Positions 1 through 9,134 of a stretch of DNA of 64,000 bases are shown here, one piece after another. The stretch spans positions 4,865,001 through 4,929,000 of the forward strand of contig CP004371.1 of NCBI GenBank assembly GCA_000597885.1. The letters are read 5' to 3'. The notes under the pieces were generated by a model that worked only from the letters and a program-made list of their open reading frames with translations, was not told the origin of the DNA and searched no databases. Made by a program: the position numbers and the translations under genes. This DNA comes from Flammeovirgaceae bacterium 311. Lineage in GTDB: Bacteria > Bacteroidota > Bacteroidia > Cytophagales > Cyclobacteriaceae. Each line of letters starts with the position of its first letter. The first letter of the stretch is position 1.

Positions 1-486
1 CCCCGGATTTGTAATTAATCTTCATAGATTTTTTAAAAGATGGATATGTGATTGTGTAATGAATACAAAGGAATAAGTAAAAAAGTGCGTTGTAGCAGCA
101 ATTATTTTTAAAAAAGATAAATAGCTTCCAAATGATTGGGTAGTAACTATTATTATCAAAACAAGTTAATAATCAATGAATCAAAATCCAATTAAAATTT
201 TAAAATGAAATTTATTTTTAACGTACATGCCCTTTGTTGAGCAATCTGTTGTATTACTATCATGTAAGATATACAATATGATTGCCTGTAAAAAATGGTG
301 TAATAATTTTAATGATATTTTAATATGTAACTACCGTTCATGCCTGTCTGCAGCTGATGTTAATGATGGAGCAGAAAACAGCTGCCGGAAGTGCAGGTAA
401 AATTCTCCTGCGCATTTGTAACTTATGCCAAATCTTTTTACTTGCCGGAGAATTCTATTTTTAGATCTGTCATAAATCCTGCTGCC
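1..486. other. AT-rich leader region, no gene seen
   Basis: This stretch upstream of the D-lactate dehydrogenase gene is strongly AT-rich. I see no convincing gene, RNA or repeat in it. The reading frame on the minus strand at 331-621 overlaps the dehydrogenase start region and has no recognisable protein character. The promoter of the lactate genes is presumably here, but I cannot place it. Confidence 0.5.
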
Positions 487-1482
487 ATGAAGGTTATTTT
501 TTTCAGCACAAAAGCATACGATAAACAATTCTTTACCCAGGCTAATCAGCAATGGGGATTTAATCTTGATTTTCTGGAAGTGCCTCTGAACCGCAGCACT
601 GCCGTACTGGCCAGAGGCCATGAGGTGGTATGTGTGTTTGTAAACGATGTAGTTAATGCCGATGTGCTGGAGGAGCTGGCACGGCAGGGCGTAAGGCTAC
701 TGGCTTTGCGCTGCGCCGGCTACAACAATGTAGACCTTAAAAAGGCTGCCGAGCTGGGTATCAAGGTAGTGCGTGTACCTGCTTACTCACCCTATTCAGT
801 AGCAGAGCATACCCTTGCCCTTATTCTGACCCTGAACCGCAAGACCCACAGGGCCTACAACCGGGTTAAGGAGGGTAACTTTGCCCTCAGTGGACTAATG
901 GGTTTTGATTTGCATGGCAAAACGGTAGGGCTGATAGGCCTGGGCAAAATCGGACTTGTTACCGGCCGTATCCTGAAAGGCTTTGGCTGCAGGGTGCTGG
1001 GCTATGATATCCAAAGATCAGCAGAAGCAGACGAGACAGGCATAGAATTTTCAGACCTGGATATGCTTTACGCCCAGTCGGATATTATCTCCCTGCACTG
1101 CCCCCTGACGCCCGATACCTACCACCTGATTAACGAGAACAGCATTGCCCGGATGAAAAAAGGAGTGATGCTGATCAATACCAGCCGTGGAGCGCTTATA
1201 GATACCAGGGCAGTGATTGCAGGTCTTAAAAGCGAACAGATCAGCTACCTGGGGCTGGATGTGTACGAAGAAGAAGCTGACCTGTTTTTTGAAGATCTCT
1301 CCAGCAGGGTAATCCAGGACGATGTTTTCATGCGCCTGCTCTCTTTTAACAATGTACTGATCACCGGCCACCAGGCCTTCTTTACCAGCAATGCCCTGCA
1401 AAGTATTGCCGAGGTAACGCTGCATAATATTTCCCAGTTTCAAAATCAGCAGGCGCTGCAAAATGAGGTTTGTCTGGCCTAA
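487..1482 (+). CDS. ldhA: D-lactate dehydrogenase (2-hydroxyacid dehydrogenase family)
   Basis: This enzyme reduces pyruvate to D-lactate with NADH in the cytoplasm. The 331-residue product begins MKVIFFSTKAYDKQFF, a start typical of fermentative D-LDH, so the ATG at 487 is preferred over an in-frame upstream start at 391. The Rossmann motif GLIGLGKIG is present, and the segments DIISLHCPLTPDTYHLI, INTSRGALIDT and GHQAF place the usual Arg, Glu and His catalytic region in the expected order. Length matches the family (about 330). A lactate permease follows after 32 bp, suggesting a two-gene lactate unit. Confidence 0.9.
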   Translation: MKVIFFSTKAYDKQFFTQANQQWGFNLDFLEVPLNRSTAVLARGHEVVCVFVNDVVNADVLEELARQGVRLLALRCAGYNNVDLKKAAELGIKVVRVPAYSPYSVAEHTLALILTLNRKTHRAYNRVKEGNFALSGLMGFDLHGKTVGLIGLGKIGLVTGRILKGFGCRVLGYDIQRSAEADETGIEFSDLDMLYAQSDIISLHCPLTPDTYHLINENSIARMKKGVMLINTSRGALIDTRAVIAGLKSEQISYLGLDVYEEEADLFFEDLSSRVIQDDVFMRLLSFNNVLITGHQAFFTSNALQSIAEVTLHNISQFQNQQALQNEVCLA

Positions 1483-1514
1483 ACCTGCCTCTTAACCCGG
1501 AATGCCTTGCTGCT

Positions 1515-2965
1515 ATGGCCTATTTCCTAGCCCTTTTGCCTATTGTACTGCTCATTGTGCTTTCGCTGCTGCGAAGTGTAAAGGAGGCTGTGCTGGTGGC
1601 TGCCCTGCTAAGTGCCGTGCTTTTTTTTTACTGGGGTGCAGGGGTAAATCATTTTCTGGGTACCCTGGCTGTATCGCTGGTTACCACACTTAACATTCTG
1701 ATGATCGTGTTCGGGGCTGCCTTTCTGTACAACATCATGGATAAAACAGGGATGATTGGTAAAATAAGCCACTCTCTGGATGATCTGCACCCCTCTAAGG
1801 AACTACGCTTTTTTCTACTTGCCATCTGCCTCACTGCTTTTTTCGAAGGGTGGCTGGCTTTGGTACGCCGGGTGCCATTGTGCCACTGCTGCTCATAGCC
1901 ATGGGCTTTGAGGCGGTACTTTCTGTATCGGTGGTGCTGCTGTTCGATGGACTTTTTGCCCTTTTTGGGGCGGTTGGTACCCCTGTATTGATTGGCCTGC
2001 AGGTACCGCTGCAGCTATCGCCCCATCAGGTACAGCAGATCAGCCTGCTGGCTGCCGGGCTGGGGGTGCTGGCAAGCAGCGTAATATTGCTGTTTATCTT
2101 CAGGCTTTTTGCTGCCAGCCATGCGCCCCTGCAACATAAGGGAAAAGTAGTTTTGCTCTACCTCTTTTTTGCCGTTCCCTTTTGCCTGTTTGCATACCTG
2201 ATTGCCGAGCTGGCCACCGTACTGGCCGCCCTGCTGATGCTGGCGCTCTCCATCTGGTATTTAAAACGCCGGGACACCCGCATCGACCTTAGCCCCTGGC
2301 TGCCCTATCTGCTGCTGGCTATCCTGCTCTTACTACCCAAGCTTTTTAATCCCCTAAGCCGCTGGATTGGCTGGGATGTAGGTTTCGCAGATCTATTTGG
2401 CAGCGGCATCAGCACTTCCTTCAAGCCGATGCAATCGCCCCTGATTCCATTTTTGATCGTGGGCTTTGGCGTAGCCTTATACAAGAAAAGCCCGTCACTT
2501 TACCTGGGAGATGCGTTTAAAAAGATTCTCAATGTGTTTGTGGTGCTGTTTCCTTCCATTGCCGTTGCACAGCTGATGATCAATTCAGGCGTAACGCAGC
2601 CCTCCATGATCCAGTATATTTCAGAGCTGCAGAGCGGCCTGGGGAGCTTCTACCCCCTTATGGCTCCTTTTGTAGGAGTGGTTGGTGCATTTATTACCGG
2701 CAGTACCACTATTTCTAATGTAGTATTTGGTGCATCGCAGCTGGAAACAGCTCAGCTCCTGGCCATGGAGCCGGTTGTTATTCTATCGCTGCAGCATACA
2801 GGTGCTGCGCTGGGTAACTCCATCTGCCTGTTCAATATTAATGCTGCCGCCTCTATTGCCAACCTGCAAAATTACCGGCAGGTGCTGGCAAATAACCTGC
2901 TGCCTGCTGTTTGTGGTACCCTGCTGGCAGGCCTGTTGGGTTTGGGACTCTTGTTTCTGCTTTAG
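1515..2965 (+). pseudogene. lldP: L-lactate permease (LldP/LctP family), frameshifted
   Basis: This would be a multi-helix inner-membrane lactate/H+ symporter. The first piece (1515-1898) carries the N-terminal helices and ends in a wrong frame just after FFEG. The second frame resumes at 1850 with VAGFGTPGAIVPLLLIAMGF, the conserved lactate-permease motif, and continues to 2965. Adding one G to the GGG run at 1848-1850 restores a single protein of about 483 residues. Either the gene is inactivated or the base call is wrong. The start at 1515 (MAYFLALLPIVLL) fits the family better than the upstream TTG at 1470. Confidence 0.8.
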
Positions 2966-3164
2966 AAGACTATAGCAGGTAGTGCGCCGGGAACAGTAGG
3001 GCTTTGGTTGCCAGCCTGATTACTGTAGACTTAAAACACTAATGCCTGAAATTAAGCTGATCTTTTCTATTACTATGGTTTTTTTACTACTATAGCAGTA
3101 CTGAAGAGGTGCTGATCAAAAGCCCGTTTTATCATTGCTTCTTTATTTAACATTAGTCCTATCA

Positions 3165-3815
3165 ATGGAGATTCATAATATCAGGATCAGGGTACCCATT
3201 AGTGTTCCCTACGCCTCGCTGGAAGAAGCGATAAGGTTGAAAATGGTTGGAGAATATATTTCAGCAAAAGACGATTCCGGAGCGGAGGTAAAATACGCGC
3301 AGATTCTCGGTGTAAGCCTTTTTAATAGCAGCCTGAAGAATTATGACCTAACCCTGGCCTTAAGGCTAAAGGTGCTGCGTACGCTGTTTAAAAAGGATAG
3401 TGTTGATATCTACGTCCATGCAGCGATGGGGTATGACAATAGCAGGCAAGAACTTTTTTTGAGCCGTTACAACATGGATGTGCGAACTCAGAGCAGTTTT
3501 TACAACACCGGCCTGGAGGTGTTGGCCAACACAATAGCCAATAGTAAAATAATGGGTAAATCCAGGGTCAACCTGGGTGCAAAAATAGGGGAGCAGGTCC
3601 GGAAGATCAACAGCCAGCTGGAAACAGGTCTTGATGTGAAAGGCCTGAAGCTGACAGGTACCGTTGCCTCGGTAGAGGTGCAGAATATTATGCTGCAGGA
3701 AGCCAGCCTTTCACTCGTCGTGATTGTAAGTGCAGATGTTGAAGTGCAGGTGATTGATCTGACCAGCCTGCTTCCTCCCGGTTTACTACCTGGTTCAGGA
3801 GGTGTGGCGCAATAG
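3165..3815 (+). CDS. DUF4403-like hypothetical protein
   Basis: The protein has 216 residues from the ATG at 3165; an upstream TTG at 3135 would add ten residues. It has alternating beta-strand character, with repeated segments such as YDLTLALRLKVLRTLF and LKLTGTVASVEVQNI, and a C-terminal LLPPGLLPG. The pattern recalls the C-terminal half of DUF4403 proteins, lipid-binding-like repeats in Gram-negative bacteria, but it is about half the usual length. The family assignment is from memory of the pattern and is weak. No signal peptide is visible with this start. Confidence 0.5.
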   Translation: MEIHNIRIRVPISVPYASLEEAIRLKMVGEYISAKDDSGAEVKYAQILGVSLFNSSLKNYDLTLALRLKVLRTLFKKDSVDIYVHAAMGYDNSRQELFLSRYNMDVRTQSSFYNTGLEVLANTIANSKIMGKSRVNLGAKIGEQVRKINSQLETGLDVKGLKLTGTVASVEVQNIMLQEASLSLVVIVSADVEVQVIDLTSLLPPGLLPGSGGVAQ

Positions 3816-3860
3816 CTTTTTCACTATTGTCTTGTGATTTTACCAGCATCAGGGGTGTTT

Positions 3861-4634
3861 TTACACCAGCATGATGCCGGCTGCAAAACGGCCGGAGTCG
3901 CCTTTTCTGGCAGAGAAAAAGTGCTGGTTGTTTTTTACCGTACACAGGTTTGTAATTTCTATGGCGGAGTCTTTAACACCGAACTCCTGCAGCTGCATTT
4001 TATTAGCCATCCAGAGATCAAGCCTGGCCTTTTGGCCGGCCTGTGGATTAAGTAAATCACTATGTGCCCCAAATGCTTTCTCTACCTCCTGCACCACCTC
4101 CGGGCCAACCTCGTAAGATTCCTGGCACACAGAAGGCCCTATGCAGGCTAACAGATCTGTGCCCCTTGTGCCAAAAGCCGATTGCATTTCCTGAAGCGTC
4201 TTTTTCAGTATATGGGCAACAGTGCCTCTCCAGCCTGAATGTACGGCGCCTACCGCAGCATTCTTTCGGTCGTACAGCAGAATGGGCACACAGTCGGCCG
4301 CCAGAACAGCAATGCAGAGGCCTTTTTCATTGGTGATGAGTGCATCTGTTTCCATCAGCTCCTGCTTTTCTGTATGGCTGCTTACCCTTGTAATATTGGT
4401 TTTATGCACCTGTGATGGTAAGTACAGCTGATGCTCCCCAACGCCCATGGCTGCTGCCAGCCGGCTTCTGTTGGTCTGTATCTCTTCCCGGTCTGGCGAG
4501 CTTGAGTAGCTTAGGGTAAACTCTTTTCCCTCTTCTGCTGTGCTTCTGTCGGTTATAAAATGCTTAACCGCAGCTTCTTTGCTTAAGCTTTCACACTGCC
4601 ATAGCCTGAGGCCATTCATTAAGACTTGCTTCAT
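3861..4634 (-). CDS. pgeF: Laccase-domain protein, PgeF/YfiH family
   Basis: This belongs to the multicopper polyphenol oxidase/YfiH family, whose members act as purine nucleoside phosphorylases or peptidoglycan-editing enzymes. The 257-residue product shows the hallmark metal-site motifs in order: SQVHKTN, ADCVPILLYD and HSGWRGT, followed by IGPSVCQESYEVG. The ATG at 4634 (MKQVLMNGL) is preferred; an in-frame upstream start at 4667 adds 11 atypical residues. It is convergent with the DUF4403-like gene. Function in this organism is inferred from the family only. Confidence 0.88.
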   Translation of the reverse strand: MKQVLMNGLRLWQCESLSKEAAVKHFITDRSTAEEGKEFTLSYSSSPDREEIQTNRSRLAAAMGVGEHQLYLPSQVHKTNITRVSSHTEKQELMETDALITNEKGLCIAVLAADCVPILLYDRKNAAVGAVHSGWRGTVAHILKKTLQEMQSAFGTRGTDLLACIGPSVCQESYEVGPEVVQEVEKAFGAHSDLLNPQAGQKARLDLWMANKMQLQEFGVKDSAIEITNLCTVKNNQHFFSARKGDSGRFAAGIMLV

Positions 4635-5135
4635 ATTACAATTTTTGCCGGGTGCTGATAAATGCACTTTAAATATAGCTAAAAACTATTGCAGGTGCAG
4701 CCGCAGACTTTTTCAGGAGATAAGTCAAATAAACCGCTCTGGCCGGAATAACAAAAATAAATGTATGTAGCATCACAGGCTTTGGTCTTTTCAGAAAAAG
4801 GGATCAGGCACTAATAAGTTGTTTGTAGAATAAAAATGTTATTTTTTTTTGCCTTCCAATGGTGGGTTTTTTTAGTTTTACCTCCGGACATGCACTACTT
4901 TTTAGGAGGTTATCCTTATTTAAGATCCTCCACATGTTGATGGCTTGTTTTTGGCCATGGATTATATGCCAGTGCATCGTTTAAAAAACAGGACAGATAG
5001 CAGGGATCATACCCATGCAATATTAGTCCTGAATATGTTAACCCTGGATAGGACATTTCTTTTACCTTATTATCAAAAAGGGCTTATGTTTTTTGAGCTG
5101 TAGCTTTAATTTTTTCAGAGGGCAGCATTTCGTTA
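4635..5135. other. Intergenic, divergent promoters expected
   Basis: This 500-bp gap separates the leftward pgeF from the rightward histidine kinase, so promoters for both should lie here. It is AT-rich with several T runs. I see no RNA gene, strong inverted repeat or small gene. Confidence 0.4.
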
Positions 5136-7277
5136 ATGTACTTAAGAATGGATGAGCTGAGGAGTTATAAAAATAGGTTAACGTTTTCTGAGGTTAGGTT
5201 TGAGGCGATTGCACAAACGGCTACTGATGTTATTGTTATTTCTGACGAACATTCTAACATCATTTTTGCCAATAATAAGGCATACGAGGTTTTTGGCTAT
5301 CAGCAGGGAGAGCTCGTGGGCCTAAGCCTGGGTGTTCTCATGCCAGAACGTTACAGGCAGGGGCATATTACGGGCATGCAGCGTTATATGGCTTCTGGTA
5401 TTCCAAAGCTTATTGGGCATACCATTGAAATTGAAGGCTTACGCAAAGATGGTACAGTATTTCCGCTGGAGCTTTCCCTGTCGTCCTGGAAGGAAGAAGA
5501 AAACTACTTTTTCTCAGGCATCATCCGCGATATAACCAAACGAAAGCAGCAGGAAAAAGAAAAAGAGAAGAACGGGTTGTTGCTGGTGGAAAAGCAGAAA
5601 GAATTAGAGGCGGCCAATGAAGAGCTTCTGCTTTTTCAGGAAGAATTACAGGCCACCAACGAAGAGCTAAGGGCCTCTAATGAAAAGCTTTCGCAAAAAG
5701 AAGTGCAGCTGCAGGCATTGAACAGCCAGCTGGAAGACAGGGTACTTAGCAGAACACGTGATCTGCAGCAGGCCCGTATCGATGCGGAACGCCAGCGGGA
5801 CAGGCTGGAGCGTTTCCTGATGGAAGCACCAGCCATCATCTGTATTCACAGCGGACCGGATTTTATCTTTGAGTTTATCAACCCCCTGTACCAGCGCGTG
5901 TTCCCCGGCCGCCAATTGCTGGGCAAACCCCTGCTGGAGGGCTTGCCGGAGCTGGCAGACCAGCCTGTGTGGCCCATTATTAAACAGGTTTACGAAACTG
6001 GAGAAACCTATGTAGGCCGGGAGGTGCTAATGCCGATGGCCAGCCATGATGGCGGCCCTCTTCAAAATAATTATTACACCTTTACCTATCAGCCCCGCTA
6101 CGATACAGCGGGTAAAATTGATGGCATTATGGTATTTGCCTACGATGTTACCAAGCAGGTGCAGGCCAGAAAAGTGGTGGAAGAAAGCGCTGCCCGTTTT
6201 CATTTTATGGCCGATGCCATGCCCCAGAAGGTGTGGACAGCCAATGCCAATGGAGATGTAGATTATTTTAACCAGAAATGGCTAGATTATACCGGCCTCA
6301 CCTTCGAGGAGCTAAAGGGCTGGGGCTGGAGAAGTATTATACATCCTGATGATTGGGAAGAAACCAGGCTGGTATGGATGCAGTCTATAGATACCGGCCT
6401 TGATTTTCAGCTGGAACATCGCTTAAGAGCAAAAGAAGATGAATATCGCTGGCACCTGAGCAGGGGAATTGCCCAGCGTGATGCCAGTGGCACCATCAGC
6501 ATGTGGGTTGGCACCAATACCGATATACACGACAGGAAAATAGCAGGTGAAAAACTCTTGCTGGCGCAGGAAGATCTGAAAGCCACAAATGCAGAACTGA
6601 ACAAGATCAACAACGACCTCGATAATTTTATCTATACAGCCTCTCATGATCTGAGAAGCCCCATTTTAAATCTGGAAGGATTGGTGGCTTTGGCAAGAAA
6701 GAATTTTGAAGAGAAAATTGCAGAAAAAGACCGGTCAGTTCTGGAGATGATGGAATCTTCCATATTGCGGCTGAAAAGCACCATCCTGGATCTGGCAGAA
6801 ATAACAAAGACACAGAAAGGCAGCAGCGAAGCGCCGGAGCAGCTTTTATTTGCAGCTATTCTGGAAGAGCTGAAGGCCGACCTGGCAGGTAACCTTGAGG
6901 TGACAGGTGCAAGCTTCCGGGAAGATCTGCAGGTTACCGGGTTGCTCTATCCAAAAAAGAACCTGAGGAGCATTCTATATAATCTTCTTTCCAATGCCAT
7001 TAAATACCAGTCGCCACAGCGGCCCCTGGTGGTAGAGACAAAAACCTGGCGGGAGGCAGGCCATGTTGTGCTAAGTGTAACAGATAATGGCATAGGCCTT
7101 AGCCCTGAGCAGCTGCCTAAGCTCTTTACTATGTTTAAGCGGCTGCATACCCATGTAGAAGGAACTGGCATTGGTCTTTATATTGTTAAACGCATAGTAG
7201 AAAATGCCGGAGGCAGGATAGAAGTAGAGAGCAGCCTGAACCAGGGAACAAGCTTCAAAGTATATTTTAAAGCTTAG
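5136..7277 (+). CDS. PAS-domain sensor histidine kinase
   Basis: This 713-residue protein is a soluble signal-sensing kinase. PAS1 spans about 20-135 and ends in SGIIRDITKRK. A coiled coil rich in Glu/Gln (about 135-225) follows. PAS2 covers about 225-345 (APAIICIHSGPDFIFEFINP). PAS3 covers about 350-470 with its PAC segment (WVGTNTDIHDRK). The dimerisation box TASHDLRSPIL places the phospho-acceptor at His504. The ATPase domain has an N box (NLLSNAIKYQ), a G1 box (VTDNGIGLS) and a G2 box (GTGIGLYIVKR). There are no membrane segments or receiver domain, and no cognate regulator is adjacent. The sensed signal cannot be told. Confidence 0.9.
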   Translation: MYLRMDELRSYKNRLTFSEVRFEAIAQTATDVIVISDEHSNIIFANNKAYEVFGYQQGELVGLSLGVLMPERYRQGHITGMQRYMASGIPKLIGHTIEIEGLRKDGTVFPLELSLSSWKEEENYFFSGIIRDITKRKQQEKEKEKNGLLLVEKQKELEAANEELLLFQEELQATNEELRASNEKLSQKEVQLQALNSQLEDRVLSRTRDLQQARIDAERQRDRLERFLMEAPAIICIHSGPDFIFEFINPLYQRVFPGRQLLGKPLLEGLPELADQPVWPIIKQVYETGETYVGREVLMPMASHDGGPLQNNYYTFTYQPRYDTAGKIDGIMVFAYDVTKQVQARKVVEESAARFHFMADAMPQKVWTANANGDVDYFNQKWLDYTGLTFEELKGWGWRSIIHPDDWEETRLVWMQSIDTGLDFQLEHRLRAKEDEYRWHLSRGIAQRDASGTISMWVGTNTDIHDRKIAGEKLLLAQEDLKATNAELNKINNDLDNFIYTASHDLRSPILNLEGLVALARKNFEEKIAEKDRSVLEMMESSILRLKSTILDLAEITKTQKGSSEAPEQLLFAAILEELKADLAGNLEVTGASFREDLQVTGLLYPKKNLRSILYNLLSNAIKYQSPQRPLVVETKTWREAGHVVLSVTDNGIGLSPEQLPKLFTMFKRLHTHVEGTGIGLYIVKRIVENAGGRIEVESSLNQGTSFKVYFKA

Positions 7278-7393
7278 CATAACACATACAGATTTTGAAA
7301 GCTTTAAAACAGCAGCAACATCTTTATGGAATTAGCCGCATATAAAGCGGGATAGTTCTTAATTTTGCCAGCACTGATCTGACGCAAAAACAC

Positions 7394-7786
7394 ATGGGCA
7401 AGGGAAATTCTTTGATCTATAGTATACTGGCTGCTAAATGCCCCAGGTGCCGCGAGGGGAACATGTTCCTGAAAGGTGCTCTGTACACCAGGCGCTTCGC
7501 TGAAATGAATCCCCGCTGCCCCTGCTGCGGCCAGCCTTTCGAGCCAGAGCCTGGTTACTATTTTGGGGCTATGTTTGTAAGCTATGCCATTACCACCGCT
7601 ATTTTTCTGGTGGCTTTGTTTTTCCTGAACCTGCTGGTGGAAGAAATAACCATGCTGATGGTCTTCATAACCGTGGTGGGCATAGTGGTTGGTCTCCTGC
7701 CTATCATCTTCAGGCTTTCCAGGTCTATCTGGATCAATATTTTTGTGCGCTACGAAGGGCCCTGTGATAAGATCAGAAAGCTATAA
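7394..7786 (+). CDS. DUF983 family membrane protein
   Basis: The 130-residue protein has the DUF983 layout: a cytoplasmic zinc ribbon (CPRCREG, then CPCCGQPFEPEPGYYFGAM) followed by two hydrophobic helices (about 55-80 and 85-110). DUF983 is common in Bacteroidota and Alphaproteobacteria and its function is unknown. The ATG at 7394 gives the usual family length. It is convergent with the YceI gene, with only 6 bp between the ends. Confidence 0.88.
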   Translation: MGKGNSLIYSILAAKCPRCREGNMFLKGALYTRRFAEMNPRCPCCGQPFEPEPGYYFGAMFVSYAITTAIFLVALFFLNLLVEEITMLMVFITVVGIVVGLLPIIFRLSRSIWINIFVRYEGPCDKIRKL

Positions 7787-7792
7787 TACCCA

Positions 7793-8380
7793 CTAAGGAT
7801 TAGTATATTGACTGATGAAGGCACCATCGGCATTGATGTTTACCTCATCGCCCACCATGGAAGCCATAAAGCCCCGGCCAATGTTAAAGTCAGAACGTTT
7901 TAATGTTCCGGTTACCTGAAAGCCAGAGGTAAGGGCTTTGGTGGTGGGGTCCTGGGTAGTGCCTTTGTACAGAAGGTCCATGCTAACCACTTTGGTTACC
8001 CCATGCATGCTTAAATCTCCGGTCAGTTTATAAGTATTAGGGCCTGTTTTAGTAATGGAGGTGCTCCTGAAGGTTATTTGTGGCAGGTTCTCCACATCAA
8101 AAAAATTATCGCTTCTTAAATCATTATCCCTTCTTTTGATATCGGTATCTATAGAAGCAGCATCTACTGTTAAACTAAAAACAGCGTCGCTGAAATCTTC
8201 TTTAGAGGAAAGAATAGTGGCCTCAAAGTTTTTAAATAAGCCATGCACCTCATTAATGCCCATGCTGGTAACACTAAAGCCAAGTTTGGATTGCTTTTGA
8301 TCAGACTTCCACTGTGGTTGTGCAAACACGGCAAAAGTGTGCCATGCAATAGCAGCGAAGGTTAACATTAATTTTTTCAT
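7793..8380 (-). CDS. YceI family periplasmic protein
   Basis: The 195-residue protein carries an N-terminal signal peptide (MKKLMLTFAAIAWHTFAVFA, cleavage near AFA-QPQW). The YceI lipocalin-like fold follows: SKLGFSVTSMGINEVHGLFKNF, then DNDLRSDNFFDVENLP, then LTGDLSMHGVTKVV. Family members bind isoprenoid-type lipids in the periplasm. Length matches the family. The ligand is not determined by sequence. Confidence 0.9.
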   Translation of the reverse strand: MKKLMLTFAAIAWHTFAVFAQPQWKSDQKQSKLGFSVTSMGINEVHGLFKNFEATILSSKEDFSDAVFSLTVDAASIDTDIKRRDNDLRSDNFFDVENLPQITFRSTSITKTGPNTYKLTGDLSMHGVTKVVSMDLLYKGTTQDPTTKALTSGFQVTGTLKRSDFNIGRGFMASMVGDEVNINADGAFISQYTNP

Positions 8381-9134
8381 GGCTGTATTAGGTTTATCCC
8401 TTACTGTAGGTTATGATTTGGGCTGTTGTGTCTGCGACAGCAGCTTTTAAGCATATCAGAAGCTATTTCATATTTTTTTTAGAATTAACAAACAGATGTT
8501 GCAGGTATTTATTTTCTTTCCTGTAGCAATTGTTTGCAGTCAGCTGAACACGGCATTAGTCTTTGAAGGCCAGTCCCTTGTGCAGTTACAACAGCTGTTT
8601 GACGGTTTAAAAAACCTGGCCTGAGGTGTGCAGATTTCCTGAAGTTTTCCGGATATTTCAACTTCTCTTTTTTTCTGATGGTTTTTCAGAACGGTAAATT
8701 TTTTATTCAATCCCTGAAATTTGTTTCCAGCAGGAGGTAAGCAGCAGTACCTTTCAGGAAATATAGCTGCAACACTTTGATAATCTGCTGGAAAACCTGG
8801 ATAGCCAAGGGCCGTTTTCCAGATGTTGATTTTTTTGCCAGATGGGGTAGCTCATGCTGCTGAACAAAAAATTCTATTTCAACAGTAAAAAAATTATCAG
8901 GGGCAGAAGGGGAATTCAAACGTTTACGGGCACCAGATTTACCCGCTAAGCCTGCTACACCTGGTCAGGATTGAAAACAAAATAGCAGCGAACTCTATTG
9001 ATGAAGGGTAAAGATGTTTTAACTTCAGCCCTAAGGCATCCGTATTCTCATTTTATTACTGTGCACTTAATCCCCCCTCACCGCATGGATTATACGCTAA
9101 AGTGCCTCTAATTTTCTAAAAAATCCCTTTGCAT
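8381..9134. other. Long intergenic region, nothing recognised
   Basis: About 750 bp lie between the divergent yceI-like gene and the glucan phosphorylase. The region has T-rich tracts and scattered short frames. A 70-codon minus-strand frame at 8707-8919 has no family resemblance, and I do not accept it. No RNA gene, repeat array or clear promoter was found. Confidence 0.4.

Noticed and set aside
331-621. 96-codon minus-strand frame overlapping the D-LDH start
   Set aside because: It lies opposite the dehydrogenase gene and an AT-rich leader and has no protein-family character.
8707-8919. 70-codon minus-strand frame in the gap before glgP
   Set aside because: No recognisable family, no promoter or coupling; composition is like the surrounding noncoding DNA.
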